Shown here: positions 8,974-17,932 of the stretch, one piece after another
How the letters are laid out: every line of letters starts with the position of its first letter
Position numbering within the stretch: the stretch's first letter is position 1
NCBI GenBank assembly: GCA_038236995.1
Contig: JBBRZE010000017.1
Location: 7,005-71,004, forward strand
From: JAAFHB01 sp038236995
Lineage (GTDB): Bacteria; Bacteroidota; Bacteroidia; Bacteroidales; Prolixibacteraceae
Length of the DNA: 64,000 nucleotides
Reading direction: 5' to 3'
The notes under the pieces: generated by a model
Databases searched by the model: none
What the model saw: the letters and a program-made list of their open reading frames with translations, nothing else
What the model was told of the DNA's origin: nothing
Translations under genes and position numbers: made by a program

Positions 8974-9810
8974 ATGATGACAAAAAAAGAAGCATTGGCA
9001 ATACTCCATTCAGAGAACAATGGAGTTCCATTTGAGGCACTTGAGTTTTTAATGAATCTTCCATACGACGAAGATATTGAAAACAAAATTATATTTCACC
9101 TTGACAATGCTTATAATGAGCGCATAACAACGCTAAACAAACGGTTGCCGAATCTGCCATTGTGGTATGCCATACTTGCGGAAGTACATTCTTCACTGAA
9201 ATCAGTTCCTTCGGTCATCAACTTGTTTGCAACTCCCGATTCACCCGACTGGGATCTTTTGGACGAACAAGGGTTGTTTTTGGTTGGGATGCTTTCGGAG
9301 CGATATCCGCAGACCGTTGATACCTTTCTTGATGCCATCGAACATCAGGTATCGAAGAAAAGCAATGCCCCCTATCTTTTCCTTTACGATTGTATTTACT
9401 TTGCCAAAGACGATATTCACGGCGGGAAGATTTCCAGATTGTTGAGTAATCCGAACACGGGTTGGAAACCATTATTAGCAGTGCATGTTGCCGAATCCCG
9501 GTTACAGTCGTGCCGCGACGAGGTGATTAAGCTTCATGAATCATTCATTCTATTTACCCAAAAAGGGACGAATGAAAACCTGATACGTGAAGAATTGAAT
9601 TATGCACTTGAATTATTTGATGATGAAACCCATACGCCGGGATGCTATTTTCATCAGCGGGGCGACTGGAATATACATTACAAAAACGCCGAAGAAATTT
9701 TCGCGAACGAAAATCCGATGCTTGCTGATGTTTTCAACAATGTTGGCCGAAATGATCTATGTCCTTGCGGATCGGGGAAAAAGTATAAGAGTTGCTGTTT
9801 GAAAAAATAG
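8974..9810 (+). CDS. DUF1186-like protein with C-terminal SEC-C zinc motif
   Basis: A 278-residue cytosolic protein, alpha-helical and repeat-like through most of its length ('NLFATPDSPDWDLLDEQGLF', 'PYLFLYDCIYFAKDDI'), resembling DUF1186. It ends with a SEC-C zinc-binding motif, 'NDLCPCGSGKKYKSCC', as in SecA tails and many accessory proteins. The motif usually mediates protein binding; no enzymatic residues stand out. The start follows the promoter at 8927-8957. The downstream neighbour hydF is on the opposite strand, with the two ends only 33 bp apart. Confidence 0.8.
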   Translation: MMTKKEALAILHSENNGVPFEALEFLMNLPYDEDIENKIIFHLDNAYNERITTLNKRLPNLPLWYAILAEVHSSLKSVPSVINLFATPDSPDWDLLDEQGLFLVGMLSERYPQTVDTFLDAIEHQVSKKSNAPYLFLYDCIYFAKDDIHGGKISRLLSNPNTGWKPLLAVHVAESRLQSCRDEVIKLHESFILFTQKGTNENLIREELNYALELFDDETHTPGCYFHQRGDWNIHYKNAEEIFANENPMLADVFNNVGRNDLCPCGSGKKYKSCCLKK

Positions 9811-9843
9811 GCTGAAGGCTTTAGGCTAAAGATCTTAAAATCT

Positions 9844-11097
9844 TCATCCTTTTTCTGCCTCCCAGGGTGCAATAACCCTGTCAAGGACTTTTTCGCCATG
9901 AATATAGGATAGAAAAATACCATAGTTGGTAACCGGTATCCTTGTTGCGTTGAGATCGCGAAGTCGTGCTGCCATACGCTGGCCTGAGATCATACATCCA
10001 CCACAATGGATCACCAGCTTGTACTTTTTCATATTGAGATCATCAACGAACTCCCGACCAAAAGTATAGTCCACAATTACACCAGGATAGAATTTCCGGA
10101 TCAGATTTGGAATCTGAACAGTTCCGATATCTTCCCTGATACGGGAGTGGTTACATGCCTCAGCGATCAGAACAAAGTCTCCTGCGGCAAGGGTTTTCAG
10201 CGCCCGGACTCCGCTTACAAACTCATTCAATCTTCCCCTGCTCATATAGTTGATCATCATGATCGAAAATGTTGTCAGTGCCATATCGTCAGGCGCCCAG
10301 GACTTCATAATGTCCATTGCCTGCGAATCGGTGATGATTGCTTTCGGCTTTTGAGTGAAATTGTTAAGGAAATTATACCACCTCTCTTTTTCAGCAGGAT
10401 CACCGGCCCTCGCTTTCGCCAGATTCATACGGTACGAAACCGGGAAAGCCCACTTTCGTGTGATGTACTCTTCAGCCATCGCCTGTGGTCGCAGGTATCT
10501 TCCGGGAGGTGTCTCTTCATCCATTGGAATATTCAGAATATAAAATTCCCCTTTTTCAACAAAAGGCAATAATTCAACCGTTATATTCTTAGGAATATAA
10601 TTGGAGAGAATCGCCTCGAGTAATCTCTGACGATAATTAATATCGATAGTGCTCATCACAATCCGGTGATAAACACGTAATCGGGTAAGTAATTCTTCAA
10701 CTTTCCCGATTCGGTTCTTATCACCGTTATTGAAAAGATTATAAACAACGATCACCTGTTTTTCAAGCGATCGTGCTTGTTCGAGAATAAACTTATCGGT
10801 CTCATAATCAAAATTTGCAGGATCGATAACAAGTAAGACAAGATCGCACTCTTTTAACGCGGCAATTGTCTTTTTCAGTTTCTTTATACCAAGATCGTCC
10901 TGTTCATCAAATCCTGGTGTATCCATTAATTTCACCGGACCCAGGCCATGAATTTCTGTCAAAGTAATTTTTGTATCGGCTGTAGTTCCGGGAGTTGGGT
11001 CGACAATAGAAGTCTCCTGTTGAGTAAGAAGATTCATCAGCGAGCTCTTTCCTGAGTTCATCTTCCCGAAAATCCCTATGATATCACGCTCTGTCAT
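9844..11097 (-). CDS. hydF: [FeFe]-hydrogenase H-cluster maturation GTPase HydF
   Basis: A 417-residue cytosolic GTPase that scaffolds the 2Fe subcluster before its transfer to [FeFe]-hydrogenase. The G domain has a P-loop 'GKMNSGKSS' (11-19), 'PTPGTTAD' (34-41) and 'DTPGFDEQ' (59-66). The C-terminal cluster domain carries the HydF ligand set C315-N-H317, then H364-C365-G-G-C368, fitting CxH-x(46-53)-HCxxC. All ligands are intact. HydE, HydG and the hydrogenase itself are not in the window, so this gene stands alone. The coding end faces the SEC-C gene. Confidence 0.95.
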   Translation of the reverse strand: MTERDIIGIFGKMNSGKSSLMNLLTQQETSIVDPTPGTTADTKITLTEIHGLGPVKLMDTPGFDEQDDLGIKKLKKTIAALKECDLVLLVIDPANFDYETDKFILEQARSLEKQVIVVYNLFNNGDKNRIGKVEELLTRLRVYHRIVMSTIDINYRQRLLEAILSNYIPKNITVELLPFVEKGEFYILNIPMDEETPPGRYLRPQAMAEEYITRKWAFPVSYRMNLAKARAGDPAEKERWYNFLNNFTQKPKAIITDSQAMDIMKSWAPDDMALTTFSIMMINYMSRGRLNEFVSGVRALKTLAAGDFVLIAEACNHSRIREDIGTVQIPNLIRKFYPGVIVDYTFGREFVDDLNMKKYKLVIHCGGCMISGQRMAARLRDLNATRIPVTNYGIFLSYIHGEKVLDRVIAPWEAEKG

Positions 11098-11174
11098 ATT
11101 CCTAATTACTAGTCGTGTAAAGAAAACAATAATTGTCGAAAAGTCATATTAACGAATTGTGACATTTTTCTTAT

Positions 11175-11182
11175 TAGTTTTG
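11175..11182 (+). promoter_or_regulatory. -7 promoter box for coaD
   Basis: TAGTTTTG matches TAnnTTTG and ends 18 bp before the ATG at 11201. It lies inside an upstream in-frame extension beginning at 11159, which argues that the extension is not translated. Confidence 0.6.
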
Positions 11183-11200
11183 TACAATAAAATACCGCAG

Positions 11201-11677
11201 ATGGAGAGAATAGCAATATTTCCGGGTTCCTTTGATCCTTTTACATTAGGACATGAATCGATCGTCAGACGTGCCTTGCCATTGTTCGACCAGATCATCA
11301 TTATGATTGGATACAACTCGAATAAAGAACCCTACTACCCGCTGGCGAAGAGGAAAGAGTGGATCAAACGGGTATTCGAAGACGAGTCTAAAATTAAGGT
11401 CGGGAAATTTGAAGGTCTGACTGTTGACTATTGTAAAAGGGTTCATGCCCAATATATCTTAAGAGGATTACGAACCTCATCCGATTTCGAGTATGAAAGG
11501 GCTATTGCACAGATTAATAAAGTGATGCACCCTGAAATTGAAACTATATTTTTGCTAACAACTCCCGAAACCACCGCCATCTCCTCTACAATAGTAAGGG
11601 ATATTCTCCGGCACAAAGGCGATGCCAGTCTTTTCCTTCCATCATGTCTTGATATTTCAGAGTTCTACGAAGAATAA
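11201..11677 (+). CDS. coaD: Pantetheine-phosphate adenylyltransferase
   Basis: A 158-residue nucleotidyltransferase that adds AMP to 4'-phosphopantetheine, the penultimate step of coenzyme A synthesis. The nucleotidyltransferase signature 'GSFDPFTLGHESIVRRAL' contains the (T/H)xGH motif. 'ILRGLRTSSDFEYE' and the C-terminal 'TTAISSTIVRDILRH' are typical of CoaD. The length matches the family when ATG 11201 is used. The next gene starts 2 bp after the stop. Confidence 0.96.
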   Translation: MERIAIFPGSFDPFTLGHESIVRRALPLFDQIIIMIGYNSNKEPYYPLAKRKEWIKRVFEDESKIKVGKFEGLTVDYCKRVHAQYILRGLRTSSDFEYERAIAQINKVMHPEIETIFLLTTPETTAISSTIVRDILRHKGDASLFLPSCLDISEFYEE

Positions 11678-11679
11678 AT

Positions 11680-13089
11680 ATGCACTATCTAAATTTTGTT
11701 ATTCCGTTATTGTTGCTTTCATGTCATCTCAATGCCCAAAAATCAGTCGTTTCAGGTAAAGCGTTTGATTACAGCGCGAAAGAGATTACTTTTTATACGA
11801 TACCTGATCCTGTTCTCCATCAAAAACTTGAGTTGGGCACAACCAAAGTTGCTACCGACGGAACTTTCTCGTTGACGTTACCCGTTAGCGAAACGATCGA
11901 AATTTATGCCGATCTCGAAAAATATTGTGGGACGATGGTGGTTGAACCCGGAAAAAATTATGTGGTAACGCTTCCCCCTTTTTCGCTCCGGACAAGCAAT
12001 GAAGCACACAGTTCCTATTTTAAACCTGCCCCCTATTGGCTGGGATTACCTGGTACAGAGAACAGTGATCTGAATTTCACAGTACGTTCTTTTGTGATGG
12101 ATTTCAATTCTGAAACAGCCAAAAACACCGTTTCTATCTATCAAAGTCAATCAAAAGAAGTTGTAAATGAAATTATTGAACGTTTGGAAACGAAATATCC
12201 AGCCTATAAGAACGAATACTTCAAGACTTTAAAAAAATACTATTTCGCTGAATTAACGTATGCAGTGAACCAGCGAACACCCGAATTTGTGATCAAAAAA
12301 TATTTTGCGACCGAACCTGTTCAGCTTCACCATCCTGTTTATCGAAGAGCCTTTGAAACAATTTTTAGCGATTTTCTGAGGAAACAAGCGCAGGATATTC
12401 AAAATCGGGAGATCGTTACGATTACTAATTCAGGCAATTATCTAAAACTGGTAAGTTTTTTCGAAGATCATGGGTACCAAAAAGAGTTTGCCGAACTTGT
12501 TGTATTGAAAGGCTTAAATGATGGATATTATACGAATACATTTTCAAAAGAGGGTGTGTTGAAAGCAATAGAAATGGCACAAACATCCACAACCTCGCCC
12601 ATTCTGGAACCCATTGCCCATCAGATTAAACGCAAACTTTCGCTTTTGGCGGTGGGCGGAAAAGCACCTTCAGTAAAGCTAAATAATCTTAAAAATGAAA
12701 CTGTTACACTGGATCAGTTCCGGGGAAGGTTCATTTATCTCTCATTTTTCAACAGCAAGAGTTCCGACTGCAAAGCGGAGCTTGACTCCATTGTTTCGAT
12801 CGAAAAGAAACTGAGGCAAGTTCTTGCCGTCGTATCAGTTGCACTCGATGACGATTTTGATGCTGCTATAAAACTTTGGAAAACCAAGGGTTATAAATGG
12901 GAATTGCTGAATGGCTCGAAACAAAAACAACTGATTATCAACTACAATGCATCAATCACACCGGCATTCTACCTGATAGATCCCAACGGTGCACTAAAAT
13001 TCTCACAGGCTCCATCACCATCCCATGGTTTCGAACCATTGTTTTTAAAAATGTTCCGTGATTATAATTTTAAGCAGCAACGGAATTAA
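11680..13089 (+). CDS. Thioredoxin/peroxiredoxin-like secreted protein with degenerate active site
   Basis: A 469-residue exported protein with a signal peptide ending around 'HLNAQ' and a Cys at position 15 that may be a lipobox. Residues 20-110 form a beta-rich N-terminal domain (DUF4369-like), followed by a helical linker. Residues about 325-465 form a TlpA/AhpC-like thioredoxin fold ('GGKAPSVKLNNLKNETVTLD', 'YNASITPAFYLIDPNG'). Where TlpA proteins have CxxC, this one reads S-S-D-C, so the resolving pair is reduced to a single Cys. It is translationally close-coupled to coaD. Disulfide exchange is doubtful; a binding or sensing role is possible. Confidence 0.8.
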   Translation: MHYLNFVIPLLLLSCHLNAQKSVVSGKAFDYSAKEITFYTIPDPVLHQKLELGTTKVATDGTFSLTLPVSETIEIYADLEKYCGTMVVEPGKNYVVTLPPFSLRTSNEAHSSYFKPAPYWLGLPGTENSDLNFTVRSFVMDFNSETAKNTVSIYQSQSKEVVNEIIERLETKYPAYKNEYFKTLKKYYFAELTYAVNQRTPEFVIKKYFATEPVQLHHPVYRRAFETIFSDFLRKQAQDIQNREIVTITNSGNYLKLVSFFEDHGYQKEFAELVVLKGLNDGYYTNTFSKEGVLKAIEMAQTSTTSPILEPIAHQIKRKLSLLAVGGKAPSVKLNNLKNETVTLDQFRGRFIYLSFFNSKSSDCKAELDSIVSIEKKLRQVLAVVSVALDDDFDAAIKLWKTKGYKWELLNGSKQKQLIINYNASITPAFYLIDPNGALKFSQAPSPSHGFEPLFLKMFRDYNFKQQRN

Positions 13090-13143
13090 CGATTTTTTAA
13101 GAAATGTCAATAAATTGATTCACCCCTGAGCCAAAATTCTTCG

Positions 13144-13151
13144 TATTTTTG
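13144..13151 (+). promoter_or_regulatory. -7 promoter box for pyrE
   Basis: TATTTTTG fits TAnnTTTG, 25 bp upstream of the pyrE start codon. A TTG at 13115-13117 is 26 bp further upstream, longer than the usual spacing. Confidence 0.55.
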
Positions 13152-13176
13152 CATAAAATATAATGTAGTAAACATC

Positions 13177-13821
13177 ATGGAAAACACACAAATAGAAGTC
13201 ACGAAACGCCTGCTGGCCATAGATACGATTAAAATACAACCCGACACCCCTTTTACCTGGGCATCAGGATGGAAGGCGCCGATTTATTGCGATAACCGAA
13301 AAGTACTATCGTATCCCGAAACAAGAACCTTCATTTGCAGTCAGTTTGTAGAACTTGTGCGCGAAAAATATCCAAATGCTGAAGCCATTGCCGGGGTGGC
13401 AACAGGTGCCATTGCTATGGGTGTTTTAATTGCAGAGGTGATGCAACTCCCGTTCATCTATGTCAGATCCAAACCTAAAGGACATGGACTAGAAAACCTT
13501 ATCGAAGGCGATATTCAGCCTGGAACAAAAGTAGTGATCATTGAAGATCTTATTTCAACGGGTGGTAGTTCTTTAAGTGCAGCTGAAGCGGTTCGCAATT
13601 ATGGCGCTGAAGTATTAGGAATGCTAGCTATTTTCACGTATAATTTTTCACTTGCGGCAAAAAACTTTGCAGATGCCAAAATTGAGCTTACTACATTAAG
13701 TAATTACAATTTATTGCTTAAACTGGCTTATAATTCCGGGGAGATCACAGATACGCAGCTCGAAAGCCTGAATAATTGGCGGAAAAATCCTGAAACCTGG
13801 GGACGTGAGCTAAAAGGCTAA
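13177..13821 (+). CDS. pyrE: Orotate phosphoribosyltransferase
   Basis: A 214-residue enzyme of de novo pyrimidine synthesis that couples orotate to PRPP to give OMP. It shows 'FTWASGWKAPIYCDNRK' near the N-terminus, the catalytic loop lysines in 'YVRSKPKGHGLENLIEG', and the PRPP-binding motif 'VVIIEDLISTGGSSL'. Length and order of motifs are normal. It appears to have its own promoter and is followed by an SRPBCC gene 138 bp downstream. Confidence 0.96.
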   Translation: MENTQIEVTKRLLAIDTIKIQPDTPFTWASGWKAPIYCDNRKVLSYPETRTFICSQFVELVREKYPNAEAIAGVATGAIAMGVLIAEVMQLPFIYVRSKPKGHGLENLIEGDIQPGTKVVIIEDLISTGGSSLSAAEAVRNYGAEVLGMLAIFTYNFSLAAKNFADAKIELTTLSNYNLLLKLAYNSGEITDTQLESLNNWRKNPETWGRELKG

Positions 13822-13959
13822 AGAATAAGGGTTAAACGTTAATGCGTGATGGTTTATAACATTATCTCACCATTTTCCTTACCCGATTTCTGACAATCCC
13901 GTTTTTACACAATCTCCCCCTTAAAAGGGCTTAAATATTTACACTATAAATCAGCAAAA

Positions 13960-14418
13960 ATGGGAACCGAAAAATATAACAGTGAAGTAAAAGTCATTTC
14001 TGCTCCTCAGGAGGCAGTTTACAACCGCCTTTCAAATCTCAAGAATCTTGAGCAGCTTTTTGATCCGAATAAAATGGCGGATCTTAAAAAACAATACCCT
14101 GACATTCCGGATATTAAACTTGAAAATTTTCAGGCAACAGAAGATGAATGCAGTTTTTCCGTAAGTCCTGTTGGTACCGTAGGCGTGCACATTGTTGAAC
14201 GCGAACCATCGAAAATGATTAAACTCGCAGGGAGTAAGTCTGTTCCATTTCAGTTTGGTTGCTGGATTCAGCTGGTCGCAGTTGATGAAACAAGCTGTAA
14301 AGTAAAAATAACCCTGCACGCAGAATTAAATCCAATGATTAAAATGCTTGTTAACAAACATTTAAAAAAAGGGGTTGATCAGATTGCAGAGGCATTGACA
14401 AAAATACCATATGCCTGA
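13960..14418 (+). CDS. SRPBCC (START/Bet v1-like) domain protein
   Basis: A 152-residue soluble protein. The opening 'KYNSEVKVISAPQEAVYNRL' and the pattern 'VGTVGVHIVEREPSKMIKLAG ... CWIQLVAVDETSCKVKITL' describe a helix-grip SRPBCC fold that usually binds a hydrophobic ligand. The C-terminal helix is 'LVNKHLKKGVDQIAEALTKI'. No ligand can be named from sequence. It converges on birA with only 17 bp between the stop codons. Confidence 0.8.
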   Translation: MGTEKYNSEVKVISAPQEAVYNRLSNLKNLEQLFDPNKMADLKKQYPDIPDIKLENFQATEDECSFSVSPVGTVGVHIVEREPSKMIKLAGSKSVPFQFGCWIQLVAVDETSCKVKITLHAELNPMIKMLVNKHLKKGVDQIAEALTKIPYA

Positions 14419-14435
14419 TCGGCAATTCTCAAATT

Positions 14436-15179
14436 CTATTTAAATACCACTTCTTTAAAGTGGTATTTTTTTATATTCCCATCCCTTGCTTCAATCATTA
14501 ACCGGCCAATTTGATCGATGCCAATGATCTGCCCTTCAAAATTGCCATTTTCATCTGAATATTGCGACCAGTTCCCACGTTGATAAAGCATTTCAATGTA
14601 ATCATCGTCAATTTGCCTGAAATCTCCGTTACGAAGCTGGTGATACCGGGCATCAATTTTCTGGCATAATTGAGAAAGTGAGTCTTCCAGATTGTAAGTT
14701 AGCCCTGTTGCCTGAGTCAAAGATACAGGATTCGGCGCATCGCTTACAAATTTTTGCTGATTGATATTCAAACCTATACCAACAATACAAGAAGATATTT
14801 TATCTATTCGAATTGAGTTTTCAATAAGTATTCCGGCCACCTTTTTCGTTCCGATATAAATATCATTTGGCCATTTTATAGAAACATGATCAGTTAGTTC
14901 TTTCAAAAAATCGACGACACCCAACGAGATTGCTTTCGAGATTTCGAATTGCTTCATGATTTCCAAAAAATCAGGATAAAGGAGAATACTGAACGTTAAA
15001 TTCTTATTCGGTTCACTTTCCCATCTGTTAGCGACCTGCCCGCGACCGTCAACCTGACTGTTCGCAACAAAAACAATTCCTTCCGGCAGACGTTTTGTCA
15101 GTAGCTGAGTTGCGGCATAGTTATTGGATGATCCTAATTCGTCGATTCGTTCAATTTTCGATCCGATAATTTCGTTCAT
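14436..15179 (-). CDS. birA: Biotin--[acetyl-CoA-carboxylase] ligase
   Basis: A 247-residue enzyme that activates biotin and attaches it to biotin carboxyl carrier proteins. The biotinyl-AMP loop appears as 'DGRGQVANRW', followed by 'VSIKWPNDIYIGTKKVAGIL' with the catalytic Lys and 'CIVGIGLNINQ'. There is no N-terminal winged helix, so this is the monofunctional form and not a repressor. The longer in-frame start at 15206 adds ten residues with no family support; ATG 15179 is preferred. It is divergent from rsfS. Confidence 0.93.
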   Translation of the reverse strand: MNEIIGSKIERIDELGSSNNYAATQLLTKRLPEGIVFVANSQVDGRGQVANRWESEPNKNLTFSILLYPDFLEIMKQFEISKAISLGVVDFLKELTDHVSIKWPNDIYIGTKKVAGILIENSIRIDKISSCIVGIGLNINQQKFVSDAPNPVSLTQATGLTYNLEDSLSQLCQKIDARYHQLRNGDFRQIDDDYIEMLYQRGNWSQYSDENGNFEGQIIGIDQIGRLMIEARDGNIKKYHFKEVVFK

Positions 15180-15271
15180 TTTTGTCCGGTATATTTTAGA
15201 GGTCAAAGTAAAAACTATTATCTCAGAAGATTACCTTCACATTTCTTTATTTTTCTATCGGACAAAAAAAT

Positions 15272-15279
15272 TATCTTTG
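15272..15279 (+). promoter_or_regulatory. -7 promoter box for rsfS-ftsH
   Basis: TATCTTTG matches TAnnTTTG exactly, 17 bp upstream of the rsfS start codon. On the other strand a near-match (TTACTTTG around 15211-15204) may serve birA. Confidence 0.6.
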
Positions 15280-15296
15280 TACTTTAAATTTTCCAT

Positions 15297-15674
15297 ATGG
15301 TTAATCATGCCATACAAGATGGCTCAATCGATTTAATAGAGGCGATTATCGAGGGTATTCAACGAAAAAAAGGACTTGAAATCGTCGATATTGATCTTCA
15401 GATAATTAATAATACCGAATGTGATCACTATATCATTTGCCATGGTACATCGAATACCCATGTAGATGCCATTGCCCATTCGGTGGAAGAGACTGTGGAA
15501 GAATTAAAAAATGAACCTGCATGGCATCGCGATGGTTATAACCAAGCGCAGTGGATATTGCTCGATTATGCGAACATAATGGTTCACGTATTTCAGGAAC
15601 CCATACGCAGGTTGTACGATCTTGAAAGTTTGTGGGCCGACGGAAGAATTTTAAATATTGATGCTGACATTTAA
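15297..15674 (+). CDS. rsfS: Ribosome silencing factor RsfS
   Basis: A 125-residue protein of the RsfS/Iojap family. It binds ribosomal protein L14 and blocks joining of the ribosomal subunits in starvation. Typical segments are 'IEGIQRKKGLEIVDIDLQ', 'DHYIICHGTSNTHVDAIAHS' and the closing 'QWILLDYANIMVHVFQEPIR' with 'YDLESLWADG'. It sits 6 bp ahead of ftsH, the usual Bacteroidales arrangement. Confidence 0.95.
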   Translation: MVNHAIQDGSIDLIEAIIEGIQRKKGLEIVDIDLQIINNTECDHYIICHGTSNTHVDAIAHSVEETVEELKNEPAWHRDGYNQAQWILLDYANIMVHVFQEPIRRLYDLESLWADGRILNIDADI

Positions 15675-15680
15675 TTGATT

Positions 15681-17711
15681 ATGGCTGAGAAAGAGACAAA
15701 AAATAACCCCGGGAATACAGTTCTCAAGGGAAATAAAAAACCCGCAGGTGGTGTAAATTTTACTCCCAAGTTTAACCCGATTTATATCTATGGGATTTTG
15801 CTGCTTGCTTTTATTGCAATCCAATATTATACCTCGAGCGGCACACCGGTTGAAACCAGTTGGCAAGAGGTAAAAAATACAATGCTTAAAAATGGGGACA
15901 TTGACAAAGTAGTTGTCGTAAATAAATCGCAAGCTGATATTTATTTGAAAGAAGCTTCTTACGATAAATATAAAAGCAAACTTAACACAGGATTTGGAGC
16001 ACCAGCGAAGATAGGTCCCCACTTTTTCTTTACAATCGGATCTATTGATGTATTCGAAAAGAATCTCGAAGCCGCACAGTTGGAGTTTGGAGAAAATTCG
16101 AGGGTTACGTTGACCTACGAAATTCGTCACGATTATTTTAGTGAAGTTCTTAGCTGGTTATTTCTCCCACTGGTACTTATTGCTGTATGGTTCTGGATTT
16201 TCAGACGAATGAGCAAAGGTGGCGGCAGCGGCGGTAACATCTTTAATGTTGGCAAATCGCAGGCAAAAGTTTTCGATAAAGAGTCAAGGGTGAATACTTC
16301 ATTTAAAGAGGTAGCTGGTCTTGCCGAAGCAAAACAAGAGATCGAAGAGATCGTTGAATTCCTTAAAAATCCTGACCGATATACCAAACTTGGTGGAAAA
16401 ATTCCCAAAGGTGCTTTACTCGTTGGCCCTCCGGGAACAGGTAAGACATTATTAGCGAAAGCTGTAGCGGGCGAAGCAGATGTTCCGTTTTTCTCAATGT
16501 CGGGTTCCGACTTTGTAGAGATGTTTGTAGGGGTCGGTGCATCACGTGTTCGTGATTTGTTCAAACAAGCGAAGGAGAAAGCCCCATGTATTGTATTTAT
16601 TGATGAGATTGATGCCATTGGTCGTGCCAGGGGTAGAAATCCGAATATGGGATCAAACGACGAGCGTGAAAACACACTAAATCAATTACTTACTGAAATG
16701 GATGGGTTTGATACCAATTCCGGAGTAATCATATTGGGTGCAACTAACCGTGCCGATATTCTTGACAGGGCTTTGATGCGTGCCGGAAGGTTCGACCGTC
16801 AGATTCATGTTGAATTACCTGATGTTATCGATCGTAAAGAGATATTCATGGTGCATCTCAGACCCCTTACTTTATCTGAAGATGTGAATGTTAACTTTCT
16901 TGCTAAACAAACACCTGGATTTTCAGGTGCTGACATCGCCAATGTTTGTAACGAAGCAGCACTGATTGCTGCACGCAGGAAAAAAACGAAAGTTGAAAAA
17001 CAAGATTTCCTCGATGCCGTCGATCGTATTGTCGGAGGACTTGAGAAAAAGAATAAAATCATTACAGCTGACGAAAAGGCAATTATTGCTTACCATGAAG
17101 CGGGCCATGCAACAGTTAGTTGGTTACTCGAACACGCACATCCATTGGTTAAAGTAACAATTGTTCCACGCGGCAAAGCATTAGGAGCTGCCTGGTATTT
17201 ACCTGAAGAACGTCAGATTACTACACGAGAGCAGATGCTTGATGAAGTTTGCGCCACTTTGGGCGGCAGAGCGGCTGAAACCGTTGTCTTCTCAAAAATC
17301 TCATCAGGTGCACAAAACGATCTTGAAAAAGTGACCAAAACAGCTTATTCGATGATCTGCTATTTTGGAATGAGCGAAAAAGTCGGAAATGTTAGTTACT
17401 ACGATTCGTCGGGACAAAGTGATTATAGTTTTAATAAACCGTACAGCGAAAAAACCGCGGAACTTATTGATTCTGAAATCAAGGAATTGATTGATACCGC
17501 TTTTGCCAGGGCCAAAGATATTCTCGTCAAAAATGCCGCAGGACACAAAAAGCTTGCTGAATTGCTTCTCGAGCGTGAGGTTATATTCACTGAAGATATG
17601 GAAAATATTTTTGGAGCTCGCCCATGGGGAAAGAAAAAAGATGATGAAAATCCATTAAAGGATGAGGACACACTGCCTTCAAGTTTAGAATCAGAAATAA
17701 CTAAGTCATAA
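15681..17711 (+). CDS. ftsH: ATP-dependent zinc metalloprotease FtsH
   Basis: A 676-residue membrane-anchored AAA protease that degrades misfolded and regulatory membrane proteins. Two membrane segments ('IYGILLLAFIAIQYY' and 'VLSWLFLPLVLIAVWFWIF') flank a periplasmic domain. A Gly-rich linker leads to the AAA module: Walker A 'GPPGTGKT', Walker B 'CIVFIDEIDAIG', second region of homology 'RADILDRALMRAGRFDRQ'. The zinc site is HEAGH. The ATG at 15681 is 6 bp after the rsfS stop; an in-frame TTG at 15675 is less likely. It heads the FtsH-CdsA-Psd-PssA block. Confidence 0.97.
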   Translation: MAEKETKNNPGNTVLKGNKKPAGGVNFTPKFNPIYIYGILLLAFIAIQYYTSSGTPVETSWQEVKNTMLKNGDIDKVVVVNKSQADIYLKEASYDKYKSKLNTGFGAPAKIGPHFFFTIGSIDVFEKNLEAAQLEFGENSRVTLTYEIRHDYFSEVLSWLFLPLVLIAVWFWIFRRMSKGGGSGGNIFNVGKSQAKVFDKESRVNTSFKEVAGLAEAKQEIEEIVEFLKNPDRYTKLGGKIPKGALLVGPPGTGKTLLAKAVAGEADVPFFSMSGSDFVEMFVGVGASRVRDLFKQAKEKAPCIVFIDEIDAIGRARGRNPNMGSNDERENTLNQLLTEMDGFDTNSGVIILGATNRADILDRALMRAGRFDRQIHVELPDVIDRKEIFMVHLRPLTLSEDVNVNFLAKQTPGFSGADIANVCNEAALIAARRKKTKVEKQDFLDAVDRIVGGLEKKNKIITADEKAIIAYHEAGHATVSWLLEHAHPLVKVTIVPRGKALGAAWYLPEERQITTREQMLDEVCATLGGRAAETVVFSKISSGAQNDLEKVTKTAYSMICYFGMSEKVGNVSYYDSSGQSDYSFNKPYSEKTAELIDSEIKELIDTAFARAKDILVKNAAGHKKLAELLLEREVIFTEDMENIFGARPWGKKKDDENPLKDEDTLPSSLESEITKS

Positions 17712-17720
17712 TCTCAAAAA

Positions 17721-17930
17721 ATGGAAATAGGGTGGAAAATTGTCTATACTACAGCCGATGACTAACTCGCAACAATTGCAAAAGAGCTGCTTCAGGAGAA
17801 TGAGATTGAATCCGTTGTGATGAATCACAAAGACTCAGCATATGCATTTATGGGCGAAGTTGAGCTATACGTCAAAGAAGAGGATGAGAAACAGGCTGCA
17901 CTAATTCTTGAACAAATAAAAAAAGGCTGA
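17721..17930 (+). pseudogene. DUF2007-type small protein interrupted by an in-frame stop
   Basis: A 70-codon reading frame between ftsH and cdsA. It begins MEIGWKIVYTTADD, meets TAA at codon 15 (17763-17765), and continues in the same frame with LATIAKELLQENEIESVVMN, then 'SAYAFMGEVELYVKEED', to a TGA at 17928-17930. The whole product without the stop looks like a complete DUF2007 putative signal-transducing protein, a gene commonly found at this place. No alternative start downstream would restore the N-terminal beta-strand. One base change (a Tyr or Gln codon to TAA) explains it. A sequencing error cannot be excluded. Confidence 0.75.
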
Positions 17931-17932
17931 AA

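Noticed and set aside
10006..10572. 188-codon plus-strand frame opposite hydF
   Set aside because: HydF is certain on the other strand, and this translation has no recognisable domain.
15684..17671. Long minus-strand frames opposite ftsH (for example 16133-16675)
   Set aside because: They are antisense shadows of a strongly conserved gene and have Ser/Pro-rich, low-complexity translations.
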